Source: Symbiodinium natans
Taxonomy: Eukaryota > Sar > Dinophyceae > Suessiales > Symbiodiniaceae
Length of the DNA: 64,000 bases
NCBI GenBank assembly: GCA_905221605.1
Contig: CAJNDS010001624.1
Span: forward strand, 455,501-519,500
Direction of reading: 5' to 3'
The translations under genes and the position numbers were made by a program. Positions 30,100 through 39,950 of the stretch are shown here, piece by piece. Each line of letters opens with the position of its first letter. The first letter of the stretch is position 1. The notes beneath the pieces were generated by a model. That model saw only the letters and a list, made by a program, of their open reading frames with translations. It had not been told where the DNA came from and ran no database searches.

Positions 30100-30345
30100 G
30101 GAGCTTTCCTTCGCGGGTCCTGAGCCAAGCACATGCGCCCGATGAGATATAGCTATTCTTGGCCTCTGCAGTGCCGCAGAAAAGGCGGTCTCCCTCTTTG
30201 AGCCCTGAATGTTCAAGAGTTTCTGCCGGATCAAGAGCGAGTCTGTGCTTGGCGCAGCAAGCCTCAGCAAGCCTTGCCTCAAAGACTACTGCTGAGCAGC
30301 CATATTCATTCAGCAACCGTGCCAAGCATGGACGCGATATGAAGT
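30100..30345 (-). CDS. Candidate exon, unknown protein
   Basis: Minus frame contains CLARLLNEYGCSAVVFEARL and then SGLKEGDRLFCGTAEAKNSY. The second part, a Gly-Leu-x-(D/E)-Gly-(D/x)-x-Leu turn, is reminiscent of ubiquitin-like or PDZ-like repeats, but I cannot assign it. It lies immediately right of a family B MITE. Confidence 0.4.
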
Positions 30346-30606
30346 AGGGTTTATGTTCCTTGTATCCCCAAAAGGACACCCAGTATCTACACTCACCAAT
30401 ATTAAAAAGGAACCTTATATACACTCACCAAAAACAGAAATATAAACCCTGCTTCATGAGGCTTCGCATCTTGCACTTGGAAACGATACGCCTTTTGCTT
30501 CTGCACACCATGAGTGGGACTTGGCGATTCCATCGCAACGTTGTAGGCGGTCTTGCTTGAGAAGGTTGACAACTGAAAATAACTACTTCAAGTTTGATGA
30601 ACTACA

Positions 30607-30720
30607 CGAAGGGGCCCCTTATACTAAGTGTAGTTCAGGGACTTGTAACCTTCTGTAGGATCCTTGCAACGGATTTAGGGTCCGTAAAACTCTACGTATA
30701 TCTAGGGGGGCCCCTCTTTG
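30607..30720. mobile_element. MITE family B copy
   Basis: GAAGGGGCCCCTTATACTAAG ... GGGGGGCCCCTCTTTG|TA. Confidence 0.75.
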
Positions 30721-30773
30721 TAGGTGCACAATTATCACGCGTATGTTGCCGACAGGCACGCATTTCCAAACAG

Positions 30774-30825
30774 AACAGCGGCTTCAATGCTTTCTGCCGG
30801 CAGGCCGACTGGATGGCACTGCCCG
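30774..30825 (+). CDS. Candidate short internal exon
   Basis: Acceptor TTTCCAAACAG; donor CCCG|GTAGAA. Frame NSGFNAFCRQADWMALP. All three plus frames are open, so the frame is a judgement. Confidence 0.35.
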
Positions 30826-31150
30826 GTAGAAGCGTCGGGTCAAAGTTCTCGACCCGATGCGAACCGTGCTAACCACAACGTACACAACGGCAGCACCAAC
30901 AAGAGCTTCTGGAATTCGGGAGGTCTTGACAGCAGACTACACGTGACTACACCCTATACCCCTACGGCGGTAAAACACAACAGAAGAATACCTCACCTTG
31001 TGACTGACAGGTATATACTTCAACAAAAAGATACATCTATATGTATATATATATAAACATACATATACGTATACAAATTTAAAGCCTCTTCAAGGGGCGT
31101 TGCACTTATACATTAGCATGAAGAGGGCTAAAGAAAAACTCAGCCCGCAG

Positions 31151-31189
31151 GGTCTGGCCTTCGCGGAGCTCGCGGCGATCCGCCGCAAA
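31151..31189 (+). CDS. Candidate short exon
   Basis: Acceptor CAGCCCGCAG. Frame GLAFAELAAIRRK to a GCCTGA (GC-type) donor, or to a stop two codons later if terminal. TTTAGGG array follows at 31,205. Confidence 0.3.
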
Positions 31190-31204
31190 GCCTGAGGTTG
31201 CTAC

Positions 31205-31370
31205 GGCCGGGTTTAGGTTTTAGGGTTTGGGGTTTAGGGTTTGGGGTTTAGGGTTTGGGGTTCAGGGTTTAGGGTTTGGGGTTTAGGGCTTGGGGTTTGG
31301 GGTTTAGGGTTTGGGGTTTAGGGTTTGGGGTTTAGGGTCTAGGGTTTGGGGTATAGGGTTTAGATTCTCA
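31205..31370 (+). repeat. TTTAGGG/TTTGGGG array
   Basis: About 23 units alternating GGGTTTA and GGGTTTG in an irregular pattern. Confidence 0.9.
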
Positions 31371-31376
31371 CACCAG

Positions 31377-31410
31377 CGGAAGCTGGCGAGGCTCCTGGTG
31401 CAGGCTCCAG
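31377..31410 (+). CDS. Candidate micro-exon a of a 31.4-33.2 kb model
   Basis: 34 bases between ATTCTCACACCAG and GTGAAAGG, both good splice motifs. Frame RKLARLLVQAP, phase 0 to 1. Followed by possible exons 31693-31719 and 31955-31991. Confidence 0.4.
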
Positions 31411-31692
31411 GTGAAAGGCATCCGCATGCTGGACCGCAGACATTAACTTACAAGCAGTATGCACCCAACACACGCCCAAATCCCCTCCAAGTGGACTTGC
31501 CAGGGTTTAGGGTTTAGGGTTGAGGGTGTAGGGTTTAGGGTTTAGGGTACACCGTGGGCGCGGAAGACCCCTTAACAGCAAGACCCACACTTTCAAAACG
31601 AACCCTAAAGCCTAGACCCTCCTGCATCAGGCTTGCGACCCTGAACCCTAAACCCTAAACCCTAAACCCTAAACCCTAGACCCTATACACAG

Positions 31693-31719
31693 CGCACTCC
31701 CACAAGCCGCAGCCCTCCG
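31693..31719 (+). CDS. Candidate micro-exon b
   Basis: 27 bases between CCTATACACAG and GTGAGC, a consensus donor. Flanked by CCCTAAA left and TTTAGGG right. No stop in the phase 1 reading that continues from micro-exon a (AHSHKPQPS). Confidence 0.35.
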
Positions 31720-31954
31720 GTGAGCGTAGACCGACCATCGGAGATTCTTAGGGTTTAGGGTTTAGGGTTTAGGGTTTAGGGTTTAGGGTTTAGGGCGAGG
31801 ACCCCGGTTACTTCAGGAACCTCCGGACACAACGCAAGGAGGGTTATGGGGTTGTCAAAACTTCATACCCGGGTAAATGGGGCCCTAAACCCCTAAACCC
31901 CAAACCCTAAACCCTGAACCCCAGGCAAGGATTTCTTGATTCAGCAATTTGCAG

Positions 31955-31991
31955 TCGGCGAGACTTCACGCAGCTCTCGCACGGTGGGGAG
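31955..31991 (+). CDS. Candidate micro-exon c
   Basis: 37 bases between CAGCAATTTGCAG and GTGAAG. Open in the phase continuing from exon b (VGETSRSSRTVG) and also as RRDFTQLSHGGE. Confidence 0.35.
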
Positions 31992-32344
31992 GTGAAGGGC
32001 GTTTAGCTTCTCCTCAGGCAGTGGCAAGCTCCTATCTGCAGTACCCGTTTTCCTTAAACTCCCTATCTAAATCAGACCCTCTCAGGTCTACGCCCCAAAC
32101 CCTGAACCTTGAACCCTGAACTCAGATGCTTGGGCACTGTGCTTGTGAGAAGCGGTCTTTTCAGGACAAGCATGCGGCAGGGGAGGGAGGGCGCGAGCTT
32201 GAAGCCTCGACTGTTACCCGAAGCCCTCCGACCCCAAAACTGAAACAGAGCGCTGGGGCCTAAATCTTTAACACCGGCTTCCCTAAGCCCCTAACCACAC
32301 AAGCCCTTGCACACCCCAAAATGGTTGAGTTTTGAAAAACTCAG

Positions 32345-32390
32345 GCACCTTCCGAACGGCCCGACCTCCTGGCACCTTTTGTCACGGAAG
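32345..32390 (+). CDS. Candidate exon d
   Basis: Acceptor GAAAAACTCAG, donor CGGAAG|GTTTTT. Read with one leading base it gives HLPNGPTSWHLLSRK and ends in phase 0. Protein-like; no family. Confidence 0.4.
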
Positions 32391-32436
32391 GTTTTTGAGT
32401 TTAGGAACCCTTCATCGTGCAGGATTTATAAGGCAG

Positions 32437-32492
32437 GGCCATGGCTTCTTGCTGCAGAGGCCCTATCTTGGCAGCCCAAAAACCTTGTTTTA
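32437..32492 (+). CDS. Candidate exon e
   Basis: Acceptor ATAAGGCAG, donor TTTTA|GTGAGG. The phase 0 frame gives GHGFLLQRPYLGSPKTLF. Its phase 2 end does not fit the start of 32890, so an exon may be missing between them or a boundary is wrong. Confidence 0.35.
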
Positions 32493-32769
32493 GTGAGGGT
32501 ATCCTGCTGAGGGGTTGGCTACTTTGATCAGGGAACCCATCATCCAAAAAGGGCAAACCAAGCGGCCCTTAGCAAGCCTTAGTGAAAGAAGGAGTTTTGT
32601 GCCCTGTACAAGTCTGAATTACAAGGCTATATATACATACATATACATATGTCATCATTCCTTAATCCTATACGGGGTTTCCGAAATTAGGGGGTGCCTT
32701 CTTGGAGTCCTCATTATAAGGGAATCCTACTATTTGGGGGTCTGTACTTGGGCCCCTTACTTTCGCAAA

Positions 32770-32866
32770 CCCCTAAACCCTAAACCCTTGAACCCCTAAA
32801 CCCTAAACCCCTATAATAACCCTACACCCTAAAGCCTAAACCCTAAGCCCTAAGCCCTAAACCCTC
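32770..32866 (-). repeat. CCCTAAA array
   Basis: Degenerate units including CCCCTAAA and CCCTAAG, directly left of exon f. Confidence 0.85.
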
Positions 32867-32889
32867 AGATTCCTTAGTCTCCTACACAG

Positions 32890-33009
32890 ACGCAGACCAT
32901 GGTGCGGGACGGTTCAGCATCAGCCAGGCCAGTCCTCGGCTCGCACGCAGGGATGCGTTGGAAGGCCAAACGTTACTTTTGGAGCCCTGGAAACTTGAAG
33001 GCCTTTTTT
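32890..33009 (+). CDS. Exon f of a plus-strand gene
   Basis: Acceptor CTCCTACACAG; donor TTTTTT|GTGAGG. Two leading bases, then an open frame containing GRFSISQASPRLARRDALEG and LLLEPWKLEGLF, with one base left over. The next exon begins with exactly two completing bases, so the pair splice in frame to give LEGLF-S-LFGRALK. This is the best supported splice junction of the left half. Protein family unknown. Confidence 0.6.
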
Positions 33010-33080
33010 GTGAGGGTTTAGGGTTTAGGGTTTAGGGTTGATAAGGCTTTATGGTTTGGGGTCTACACCCTCAATCCTAG
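33010..33080 (+). other. 71-bp intron made of TTTAGGG repeats
   Basis: GTGAGGGTTTAGGGTTTAGG ... CTCAATCCTAG. Three perfect telomere-type heptamers start four bases after the donor. Confidence 0.6.
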
Positions 33081-33213
33081 CTCTGTTCGGACGGGCCCTA
33101 AAGAGCGCCGTCCGGCGCAGCAATAGCTTTTTCATGGGCGCGGCTGAGGAAGCTGCATCTGCTCCGTGTATCATGACTCATGACATACTTAAGCTACATG
33201 GGAGTTTTCAATG
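33081..33213 (+). CDS. Terminal exon g of the plus-strand gene
   Basis: After CTCAATCCTAG the frame set by exon f reads LFGRALKSAVRRSNSFFMGA, then AEEAASAPCIMTHDILKLHG and a TGA stop. The sequence looks like a cytosolic, basic-to-acidic C-terminus without a membrane segment. No function assigned. An in-frame alternative, splicing out before the stop, cannot be excluded. Confidence 0.6.
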
Positions 33214-34800
33214 AGTTTGAGGCTTTAGATGTGCTGTCGGCTTTAGTTTGGGCCGCCCCGCGACGTCGGATCAATCAATGCGTGCGGTGACTGAAACACT
33301 TCTCAACACGTCAGGTGCAGTACATCCCTGTACGCCTCTCGGAAAGCTTGCACGCTTTTCTGTGGTCCAGCCAAAGCGAATTCACTCCCACAAGCTTCAT
33401 GAACTGTCTGCCACCATGCTTCCGTTGTCCTCGATGTCCTGAGTCATGTGATTTTTCGAGGTCTTGTTGAGATGGAGCAGACGAAACACAACAACACTTG
33501 GGTTTAGGGTTTAGGGTTTAGAGTTTAGGGATTCCTTTCAAAGTTGAATCTTTCAGCCGGTGCATTTGTCCACCCAGGAGTAGTGGCATGTAAACAAGTT
33601 TCTTGTTTCGTGAAAGTTTCATGTACATGCGAACACACAGCATGTGCTAAAAAAAGTCACAAAACCTTGCCACTGCTTTCCACTGCTTGCGAAAAAGTAG
33701 GCCTTGTGCGGAACTCACAAAGCCCATTGACATCTACTGAAGAAGCAGAGCAACGCCCTGCATGAATATGAGACTGGCTGTTCGTAGCAAAACAGTGCAG
33801 ATCCTGCACAAAGCTGCGTGTGACCACTTAAGAGTAGGTTTGAGCAGTTGGCCGTTGGACTGTCTGCTCTTCAGCCCAGCTAAGAATACTGGGTCGAATC
33901 GTGGTCGAATGTGGTCCCCTCGGTGTCCGGATGTTGCCTTTCGAGTCCGTGACCCTCAGTCTTTGTGCCCAGGTGACGCCTACACCAAAGCCTTCCAGGA
34001 CTACACAACAGCACTCCACCTAAACTGGTCCAAAGCGTGCCCTGAAACTCCAAGCGAGGGTCGTTGATCGGATATTAGTGGTTTCGAATTGAAATCTAGG
34101 CACTCCCTGTTTTCCTTGGGCGCTGCTGCCCACGCGTCCTCGTAGTGAGTGTCCGAAATCTAAGGTCTCACCTTCCTCAGAAGTCACTACAACCTACTAC
34201 AACCTCCCTTGTGCAATTCTTGGGTTCTGGGGAGCTCAAGAAGGGCTATGACAAGCCGAGCAGCAATCTTGACAAACTTGAACTCTCCGGAGACAGATGA
34301 CATGGCGGCAGACAGCGTGCGCAAGGGCGGACTTTTTTAGACCCATGTGTTGAGGTGCGATGTGGGTGAGCAGGGCGCCCTTGCCGACATGTTCGTGTTT
34401 ACAGGAAGCTACTAACACTTCCCAGGAGACGATGAGCCGTTCATAAGCCGATGCAAGTGATGGCGGCTATCATAGTTTAGGGCTCGTGCGCAGGCAGCCT
34501 GGACTAGTTGCTTGCGTGGCCATGGTGCAGCCATCACCCCCCAATCCCAGACATGCAAGATTGAAACCCTAAGCAGTTAAAAACTGGAACTTCAGCTGTT
34601 TGCAATGTCCGCACTGCCACTTCTCCTCACCGGGTGTAAAGCCACACCCCATCAACCCTGAAAGAAAGAATGGTAATGGACAACAAAACGCAAAACCTTT
34701 CAAAGGCCCTATAAGCCCTAAACACTCGTTCCGACTACAAGAACAATTCGGATATTGCTTGTGCTGCTGTTGCAACATAAGGAATTAATCACCCTACCAA
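33214..34800. other. Low-repeat region, no firm gene
   Basis: Only one TTTAGGG patch (33,501-33,525). Plus frames at 33248-33442 (SMRAVTETLLNTSG, possible donor GTGCAG) and 33762-34067, and a minus frame at 34236-34418 (LLTHIAPQHMGLKKSALAHA), have some protein texture but no recognisable domain or clear boundaries. It may include the 3' untranslated region of the preceding gene. Confidence 0.35.
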
Positions 34801-34827
34801 AACATGTTAACACTCAAGAAACCCACC

Positions 34828-34832
34828 CCCCC

Positions 34833-34871
<39 letters not shown>

Positions 34872-34957
34872 CCCCCCCCTCCCCCCCCTCCCCCCTCCCC
34901 CCTCCCTCCCCCCCTCCCCCCCTCCCCCCCTCCCCCCCTCCCCCCCCCCCCCCCCAA
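34828..34957. repeat. Poly-C tract with sparse T
   Basis: About 130 bases of C with regularly spaced single T, ending in an A-run. Open frames of Pro/Leu and Gly are compositional. Confidence 0.95.
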
Positions 34958-35126
34958 AAAAAAAAACTAGAAGAGGGCTGGCCCGAAAGCATCGATTTGC
35001 CGTGCGTTGACTCCATGCACTTGACTCTTTGTAATCGAACTGTATGCACTTGGAGAAATGTATGCCCTTACATGGTTGCATAGTCACTTGTACACTGCAC
35101 TTGTATGCACTGGAACTGCATGGCAT

Positions 35127-36153
35127 TCAAGTGTGTGGAGTTGAATGCCATGCACTTGTGGTCAACTCTGTAGACTTTTCATCGGCGTTGAAGACAACGC
35201 CGAGCTCCAGCGGCCGGTCGCGGCACGCACCTGCGCCGGTGCAAGGAAAGAAGCAAAAACCACACAAGCGCAAAAACAGACAAAAGAGGTGGAGTCTAAG
35301 TAAGGGCCGTGCATGTTGGTCGCCATGGAATACCTGCGCGCAGAAAACAGCTTTACTTGCAAGTCGGTCGACAAAGGTGCCAATCGTCCCGGGCGGTCCT
35401 AGCTGCATTTTCACACGCGCGTGCGTCGCAGTGTCCATACTAAACATAGCCCGGACGGCGTCCATGCGGTTCTGCAGCCGCGCTTTCGGGCCCTGCCTCC
35501 GCTGTGACGTCAAAACTCGCCCTGCCCCGCGGGCTGCGTCCCCACACTTTCGCAAATCCACAATACAATGCAACTTGCGCAATAGTGCGCCTGATGAAGC
35601 TGGCAATCGAAACAAAGAGGAGCTTGTTCACGCTCTGTTGCAGTGCATTTCAGAGCAGGAGGCGTCATGGGAAAGCTTCCCATAACGCCTCCTGCTCGGA
35701 AATGCACTGCAACAGAGCGTGAAGAAGCTCCTCTTTGTTTCGCTTGCCAGCTTCACAGCGCTGCTGCACGCCCGTCGCGGAAGTGTTGGTGCTGACGTCG
35801 ACCAGGCTTCGAAGACCGCACCGCCACAGCATCGAGAGGCCAGTCGGAGATGTCGCTCAGGTTGTACCAAGTACCATCTTCAGGTCGGCGGCAAAGAAAA
35901 CGTCCTTCGTCCAAGGCGCGGCAGCTTTCTGAACGGACTCGAGGCTGCCGCGAATCTCTGCGTAGACGCCCCCTGCACACCCGCAGCCCCAGCAAGCGCC
36001 CGCAACTGCGTCACGGTCTGCTTCGCAAGCTCCTCGCGCAGCCAAGCCACGCCGTGAGCGGCGAAACCTTCGCGCAGGCCGCGCAGCTCTAGCTGCTGCG
36101 CAGCGCCACCTCCTAGCTTGTTCCCCAGCTTCAACTCTTCCAGAACTTCTCAT
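35127..36153 (-). pseudogene. Degenerate copies of an unnamed minus-strand gene
   Basis: Overlapping minus open frames contain RLQNRMDAVRAMFSMDTATH, EDGTWYNLSDISDWPLDA and GLREGFAAHGVAWLREELAK. Related motifs occur on the minus strand right of the large transposon (MDAVLRKF, MDAVLRNFRLQETDTSA, LRRGFRARGAAWLRW). The frame changes repeatedly here, so these are probably decayed or multi-exon copies. Function unknown. Two long inverted repeats (35595-35755 and 36111-36327) lie within and beside it. Confidence 0.45.
35595..35755. repeat. Long inverted repeat (hairpin) 1
   Basis: About 78-bp arms: TGAAGCTGGCAATCGAAACA ... TGTTTCGCTTGCCAGCTTCA around a GGGAAAGCTTCCC centre, with few mismatches. Confidence 0.9.
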
Positions 36154-36327
36154 ACGGCTACCAAGCTAGCTCGGCCAACTCTTCATCTTCCTCTTGCGTC
36201 ATCTTGGTCCAGTACAGGACCTCTACTGGGTCAGGATGACGCAAGAGGAAGCTGAAGCCTTGGCCGAGCTAGCTTGGTAGCCGTATGAGAAGGTCTGGAA
36301 GAGTTGAAGCTGGGGAACAAGCTAGGA
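36111..36327. repeat. Long inverted repeat (hairpin) 2
   Basis: About 100-bp imperfect arms starting TCCTAGCTTGTTCCCCAGC and ending GGGGAACAAGCTAGGA, with a ~15-bp spacer. The right arm stops exactly at the transposon boundary. Confidence 0.9.
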
Positions 36328-36355
36328 CCCCAACCCTGCAAATCAAGTAAATTTA
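36328..36355 (+). repeat. Left 28-bp terminal inverted repeat
   Basis: CCCCAACCCTGCAAATC... The 28 bases are the exact reverse complement of 48065-48092. Confidence 0.95.
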
Positions 36356-36530
36356 GTTGGGGGGGAATTTAGGTACAACACGTCGTTTTACACGAAAATT
36401 TACTTAAAAATTTACTTAAAAAGTAAAGTAATTTTTTTACTTTTAAAGTAAAAAAGAATTACTTTCCAAGTAAATCGATTTACTTGCAAAGTAAATTTTT
36501 TAGGCTCCAATAAAAAGTTAAAACATGACT
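36356..36530 (+). repeat. Left subterminal AT-rich repeats
   Basis: Multiple direct and inverted copies of AAATTTACTT / AAGTAAATTT, likely transposase binding sites by analogy with the subterminal repeats of CACTA elements. Confidence 0.7.
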
Positions 36531-36906
36531 GCTTTCAGTGTGCGGTTTTCTGTCCTTGAAGTGTGGTGTCAGAGATTTTTTGCGAGGAACAATGAGGTTT
36601 ATCATGTCCGGGCATGTTGTTTCACTTACGAGAGAGACGAGGTTGTGGGCACAACGAGAGACAGAGGAGGTTGGCTTTTTGTTTTGCTTTCGCATGTTGT
36701 TTTACTTTCGAAAGCAGTTTAGGGCCGCTGTTACTTGAGGCATGGTCAGCACAGGGCCTGCTCTGTTACTTTTGAAGCATGGTCAGTATCATGTTCCATG
36801 TTGTTGCTCATTTGCTTCCATGCTTGGGCACTGCTCTGAAAATGCTCGAAGGCTCGTGTTTTTAGAGTGTCAGCTTCTTGTGGCTGTATGTATAGGAAAG
36901 AGCATC

Positions 36907-38451
36907 ATGGCTGGGCTCGCAAAAGCTTTTGCTTCGAAGCAAGAGGCAGCTGCTGCTGAGAAGCAGCCAAGCAAGAGCCGGGTCGTTGCTGATCCTAGCA
37001 TCAGTGTGGACTCCATTTGTCGGATCTTGAGGGATTTCATGACTTTCCAGAAGACGACCGACTTGTGGTGTCTACTTGCTCCCCCACCTGGAGGCCCTCT
37101 TTCTTACTCGTGGCAGACACCGCCTTGGGGTACCTGGCTGGTGAAAGTTTCAGGTCTCATGTACGACCTTCTCGAACTGGCTCCCAACTCCAAACTGCAG
37201 TCGGTAAAGGTTTTGAAAGCCTTGAAGTACTTGCACAGTGAGAACACTCTTGTTGTGAGTGCAACCGGCCGAAAGTTGGACGAGATGATGGACAAGCTGG
37301 ATCTGACTGTGAGGGTTTTGCTTTACCACATGCGAGAGATCAAAAAAAGCGATGCCTTGAAGACGAAGATCTGGCGAAGCCTTAGTCGACCTGACCAGGT
37401 GAAGCTCGAGTTGTGCTTGGATAGGTTGGACCTCAACTTGAACTTTGTGGAGCCAGAGGGTGTCAGGGAGTCTTCAGAGTCGAAAGAAGCAGTGGTCAAC
37501 ATGCTGCCGGCGATTACCTGGCAGCCTCCAGACACACCCCCCACAGCCATTGTGCCCGTGCCCAAGCAGGCGACCAATCGTGGTAATGATGGAAGCTTTC
37601 AGATCGCTACTTTCCCCGACATGCCTGCCATCTTCGGAAAGATCCTCGGTGTCGCCAAAAGCAGCACGATGCAGTCAGGGCTGAAGAAAGCAAAGAGCTT
37701 CAAGAAGGGCTCCAAGCAGGGAAAGAACAGCAAGAAGAACAAGAAGGGTAAGAAGAAGACGAAGAAGATTGTCCTGAAAACCAAGAAGGTGCCCAAAGTC
37801 GTGGAGAAGAAGCCTCAGCCAAAGAAGAAGCCTCAGCCGAAGAAGACGGTCGTTTCGAATCCCAAGAAGTCCGAAGTAACCGCCCCGAAGGTTGAGCCCA
37901 AGGCCACCCCGAAGGTTGAGCCCAAGGCCACCCCGAAGGTTGAGCCCAAGGCCAAGGTGTTCTCTGACCAGGACTTGTTCGCAGATGCCCTCGTGTATGT
38001 TCCAGAAGGGGCCAAAGAGAAGCAGAAGAAGAAGGCCCTGCCGAAGCCCAAGATCGAGAAGAAGAAGGACCTCAACGAGAAGAAGAAGAATGGCCAGAAG
38101 ACAACACCCCCGACGAGCTCGAGCACCGAGAAGACCTCCACGAAGCCCGAAGCCTCCACGAAAAAGGCCTCCACAAAGCCCGAAGCCTCCACAAAGTCCG
38201 AGGCCTCGACGAAGCTACTCAAGTTTGAAGCCACGGAATGGGGCATGTGTAAGCTTGAAATGTACACGAAGAAGAGTTACATTCGACACAAGGATTCGGA
38301 CCAGAAGTGGAGATCGGTTGTGAGTTCTTGCCATCCTGGTTGTCATCGTGAGATCATGCAGCAGATGGTGGAGCACGTGAAAGAGGGCAAAGCATCGGGC
38401 GAGCTCTTCGAGATTCGAGACAAGATCATGGAAAGCCTCACCTCCAGCTGA
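36907..38451 (+). CDS. Lys-rich protein of the transposon, ORF1 (514 aa)
   Basis: I chose the Met at 36,907 (MAGLAKAFASKQEA) because the 55 codons upstream read as subterminal repeat. The AG of GAAAGAGCATC just upstream could accept a spliced leader. Residues ~1-170 are globular (SVDSICRILRDFMTFQKTTD, KLQSVKVLKALKYLH). Residues ~255-300 are strongly basic (KKNKKGKKKTKK), followed by three PKVEPKAT repeats and an ASTKPE/ASTKSE repeat block. The last ~80 residues are globular (WGMCKLEMYTKKSYIRHKD, CHPGCHREI). The basic middle suggests nucleic-acid binding or nuclear localisation (inference). It appears to be an accessory protein of the element. Confidence 0.8.
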   Translation: MAGLAKAFASKQEAAAAEKQPSKSRVVADPSISVDSICRILRDFMTFQKTTDLWCLLAPPPGGPLSYSWQTPPWGTWLVKVSGLMYDLLELAPNSKLQSVKVLKALKYLHSENTLVVSATGRKLDEMMDKLDLTVRVLLYHMREIKKSDALKTKIWRSLSRPDQVKLELCLDRLDLNLNFVEPEGVRESSESKEAVVNMLPAITWQPPDTPPTAIVPVPKQATNRGNDGSFQIATFPDMPAIFGKILGVAKSSTMQSGLKKAKSFKKGSKQGKNSKKNKKGKKKTKKIVLKTKKVPKVVEKKPQPKKKPQPKKTVVSNPKKSEVTAPKVEPKATPKVEPKATPKVEPKAKVFSDQDLFADALVYVPEGAKEKQKKKALPKPKIEKKKDLNEKKKNGQKTTPPTSSSTEKTSTKPEASTKKASTKPEASTKSEASTKLLKFEATEWGMCKLEMYTKKSYIRHKDSDQKWRSVVSSCHPGCHREIMQQMVEHVKEGKASGELFEIRDKIMESLTSS

Positions 38452-38559
38452 TCGAAAAGTTCTGACACATCAGCGGGCTCTTAAATTTTGAGTGGTTTGT
38501 CACTCGCCGATCTGGCAGAAAGCACACTATAGGGGTAGAGATGGGGTAGAGCTGTCTGC

Positions 38560-38775
38560 ACCGACCGAAGAGGTCTTGACAGACGAAAACAGATGTGTCG
38601 ATTTACCTGTGGGGGATTGTTTTTACTTGTGCCCGTGAAAACTTGTGCCCATGAAAAGAGATGTGACGATTTACCTGTGGGACACTTTTGTGGCCATGAA
38701 CAAGAGATGTGACGATTTACCTGTGGAACTTTGTTTTTACTTTTGTTGCCATGAACAACAGATGTGTCACGCTTT
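38560..38775 (+). repeat. Imperfect ~60-bp tandem repeat
   Basis: Three to four units around GATGTGACGATTTACCTGTGG and TTGCCATGAACAA, just downstream of ORF1. Confidence 0.75.
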
Positions 38776-38872
38776 ACTTGGGTTTAGGGTTTAGGGTTTA
38801 GGGTTTAGGGTTTAGGGTTTAGGGTTTAGGGTTTAGGGTTTAGGGTTTAGGGTTTAGGGTTTATAGGGTTTA
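38775..38872 (+). repeat. TTTAGGG array inside the transposon
   Basis: About twelve perfect units. The paired opposite array is CCCTAAA at 39,798-39,898. Confidence 0.95.
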
Positions 38873-39176
38873 GGGTATATGGAGGTGAGCGAGGAGGAGT
38901 GGAGTTTGTTTTTACTTGCGACATTATACCTGGACGAGTTGATGAGAAGTTGTGGCGAGCTGATGACATATGTTCTGGTGAGTTTTTGGCCGAGTGAAAG
39001 TATGTCAGAGGAGCATGCAGCTTGTAGTTACAGCAGAGACGTGTAGAGAGTTCGGGTTATACATGTGCAGAGGCTTCGAACCTACTTGTCGTTTGCCGAT
39101 GTCCATCGCTGCTCTGTTTTGAAGATTGTTTAGGCTTTCTCTGAGCGAGCCTGAGCCATGAGAGTCTATGTGAAGA

Positions 39177-39465
39177 ATGTCGCATTCGACTCCCCTAAGT
39201 GGGTGCTTGGGCATTCATATAGTTTTACTTTTCCTGCGAGCTATAATTTACAAAAGCGCCCCCAAACAAGCTGAAGCCCACAAACACAAATCTGAGGCAA
39301 TCAGGAAAGTCCTCGAAAAGTGGGGAATCGTGACGTGTTCGGAGATACAAGTGGTCCGTACCAACTACTGGGAGATGGGGATGGAGAAGCCGATGCATTG
39401 CTCATTGTTTCTCACTTTCGAATCTTGGCTGCAAGCTTTTTACACAGAGGGAAGTGTAAACTGTG
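39177..39465 (+). other. Possible exon inside the transposon
   Basis: Plus frame contains HKSEAIRKVLEKWGIVTC and IQVVRTNYWEMGMEKPM, with protein-like texture. It lies between the two opposed telomere-like arrays. No boundaries or family. Confidence 0.3.
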
Positions 39466-39797
39466 TAAACCCTACACCCTAAACCCCTAAACCCTATAAG
39501 CCCTAAACCCTAAACCCTCTGAACCCTAAACCCTCAAGGTTTTTGAGGTCTCAGGGTTAGGATGTATAGGGTTTAGGGTTTAAGGTCTATAATCTATATG
39601 TATGTGTATATATATATATATATATGTATAGAGGTATAAAAGGTTTAGGGTTAAGTTTTTCTGTCGTTACTTTATTGTTATATATCGGGGGTTTTAAGCT
39701 TACCTGTGGCGACAACCACAAGGGCACTCGAGAAGAAGCAGAGCAGATGATCAGCACCTTCCATGGCCAGTGGGTGGACGAGCTTCTTGTGCTTAAA

Positions 39798-39898
39798 CCC
39801 TAGAAGCCCCTAAACCCTAAACCCTAAACCCTAAACCCTAAACCCTAAACCCTAAACCCTAAACCCTAAACCCTAAACCCTAAACCCTAAACCCTAAA
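39798..39898 (-). repeat. CCCTAAA array inside the transposon
   Basis: About fourteen perfect units directly before the Pro-rich exon. Confidence 0.95.
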
Positions 39899-39950
39899 TG
39901 TAGACCCCTGTAAAAACTCTATACATGTTCTTACATCAGCTGTGCCTAGG

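Noticed and set aside
34794..35126. Pro-rich and Gly-rich open frames
   Set aside because: Same cause as above: a C-tract with periodic T.
36328..36355. A canonical CACTA terminus
   Set aside because: The TIR starts CCCCAACCC and no CACTA/CACTG occurs at either boundary; only the transposase motifs suggest the CMC group.
36742..36906. Upstream 55-codon extension of ORF1
   Set aside because: It reads through Cys/Leu-rich subterminal repeat sequence, and a Met with a typical N-terminus follows at 36,907.
37892..38323. Pro/Arg-rich frame overlapping ORF1
   Set aside because: Shadow of the Lys-rich ORF1 frame.
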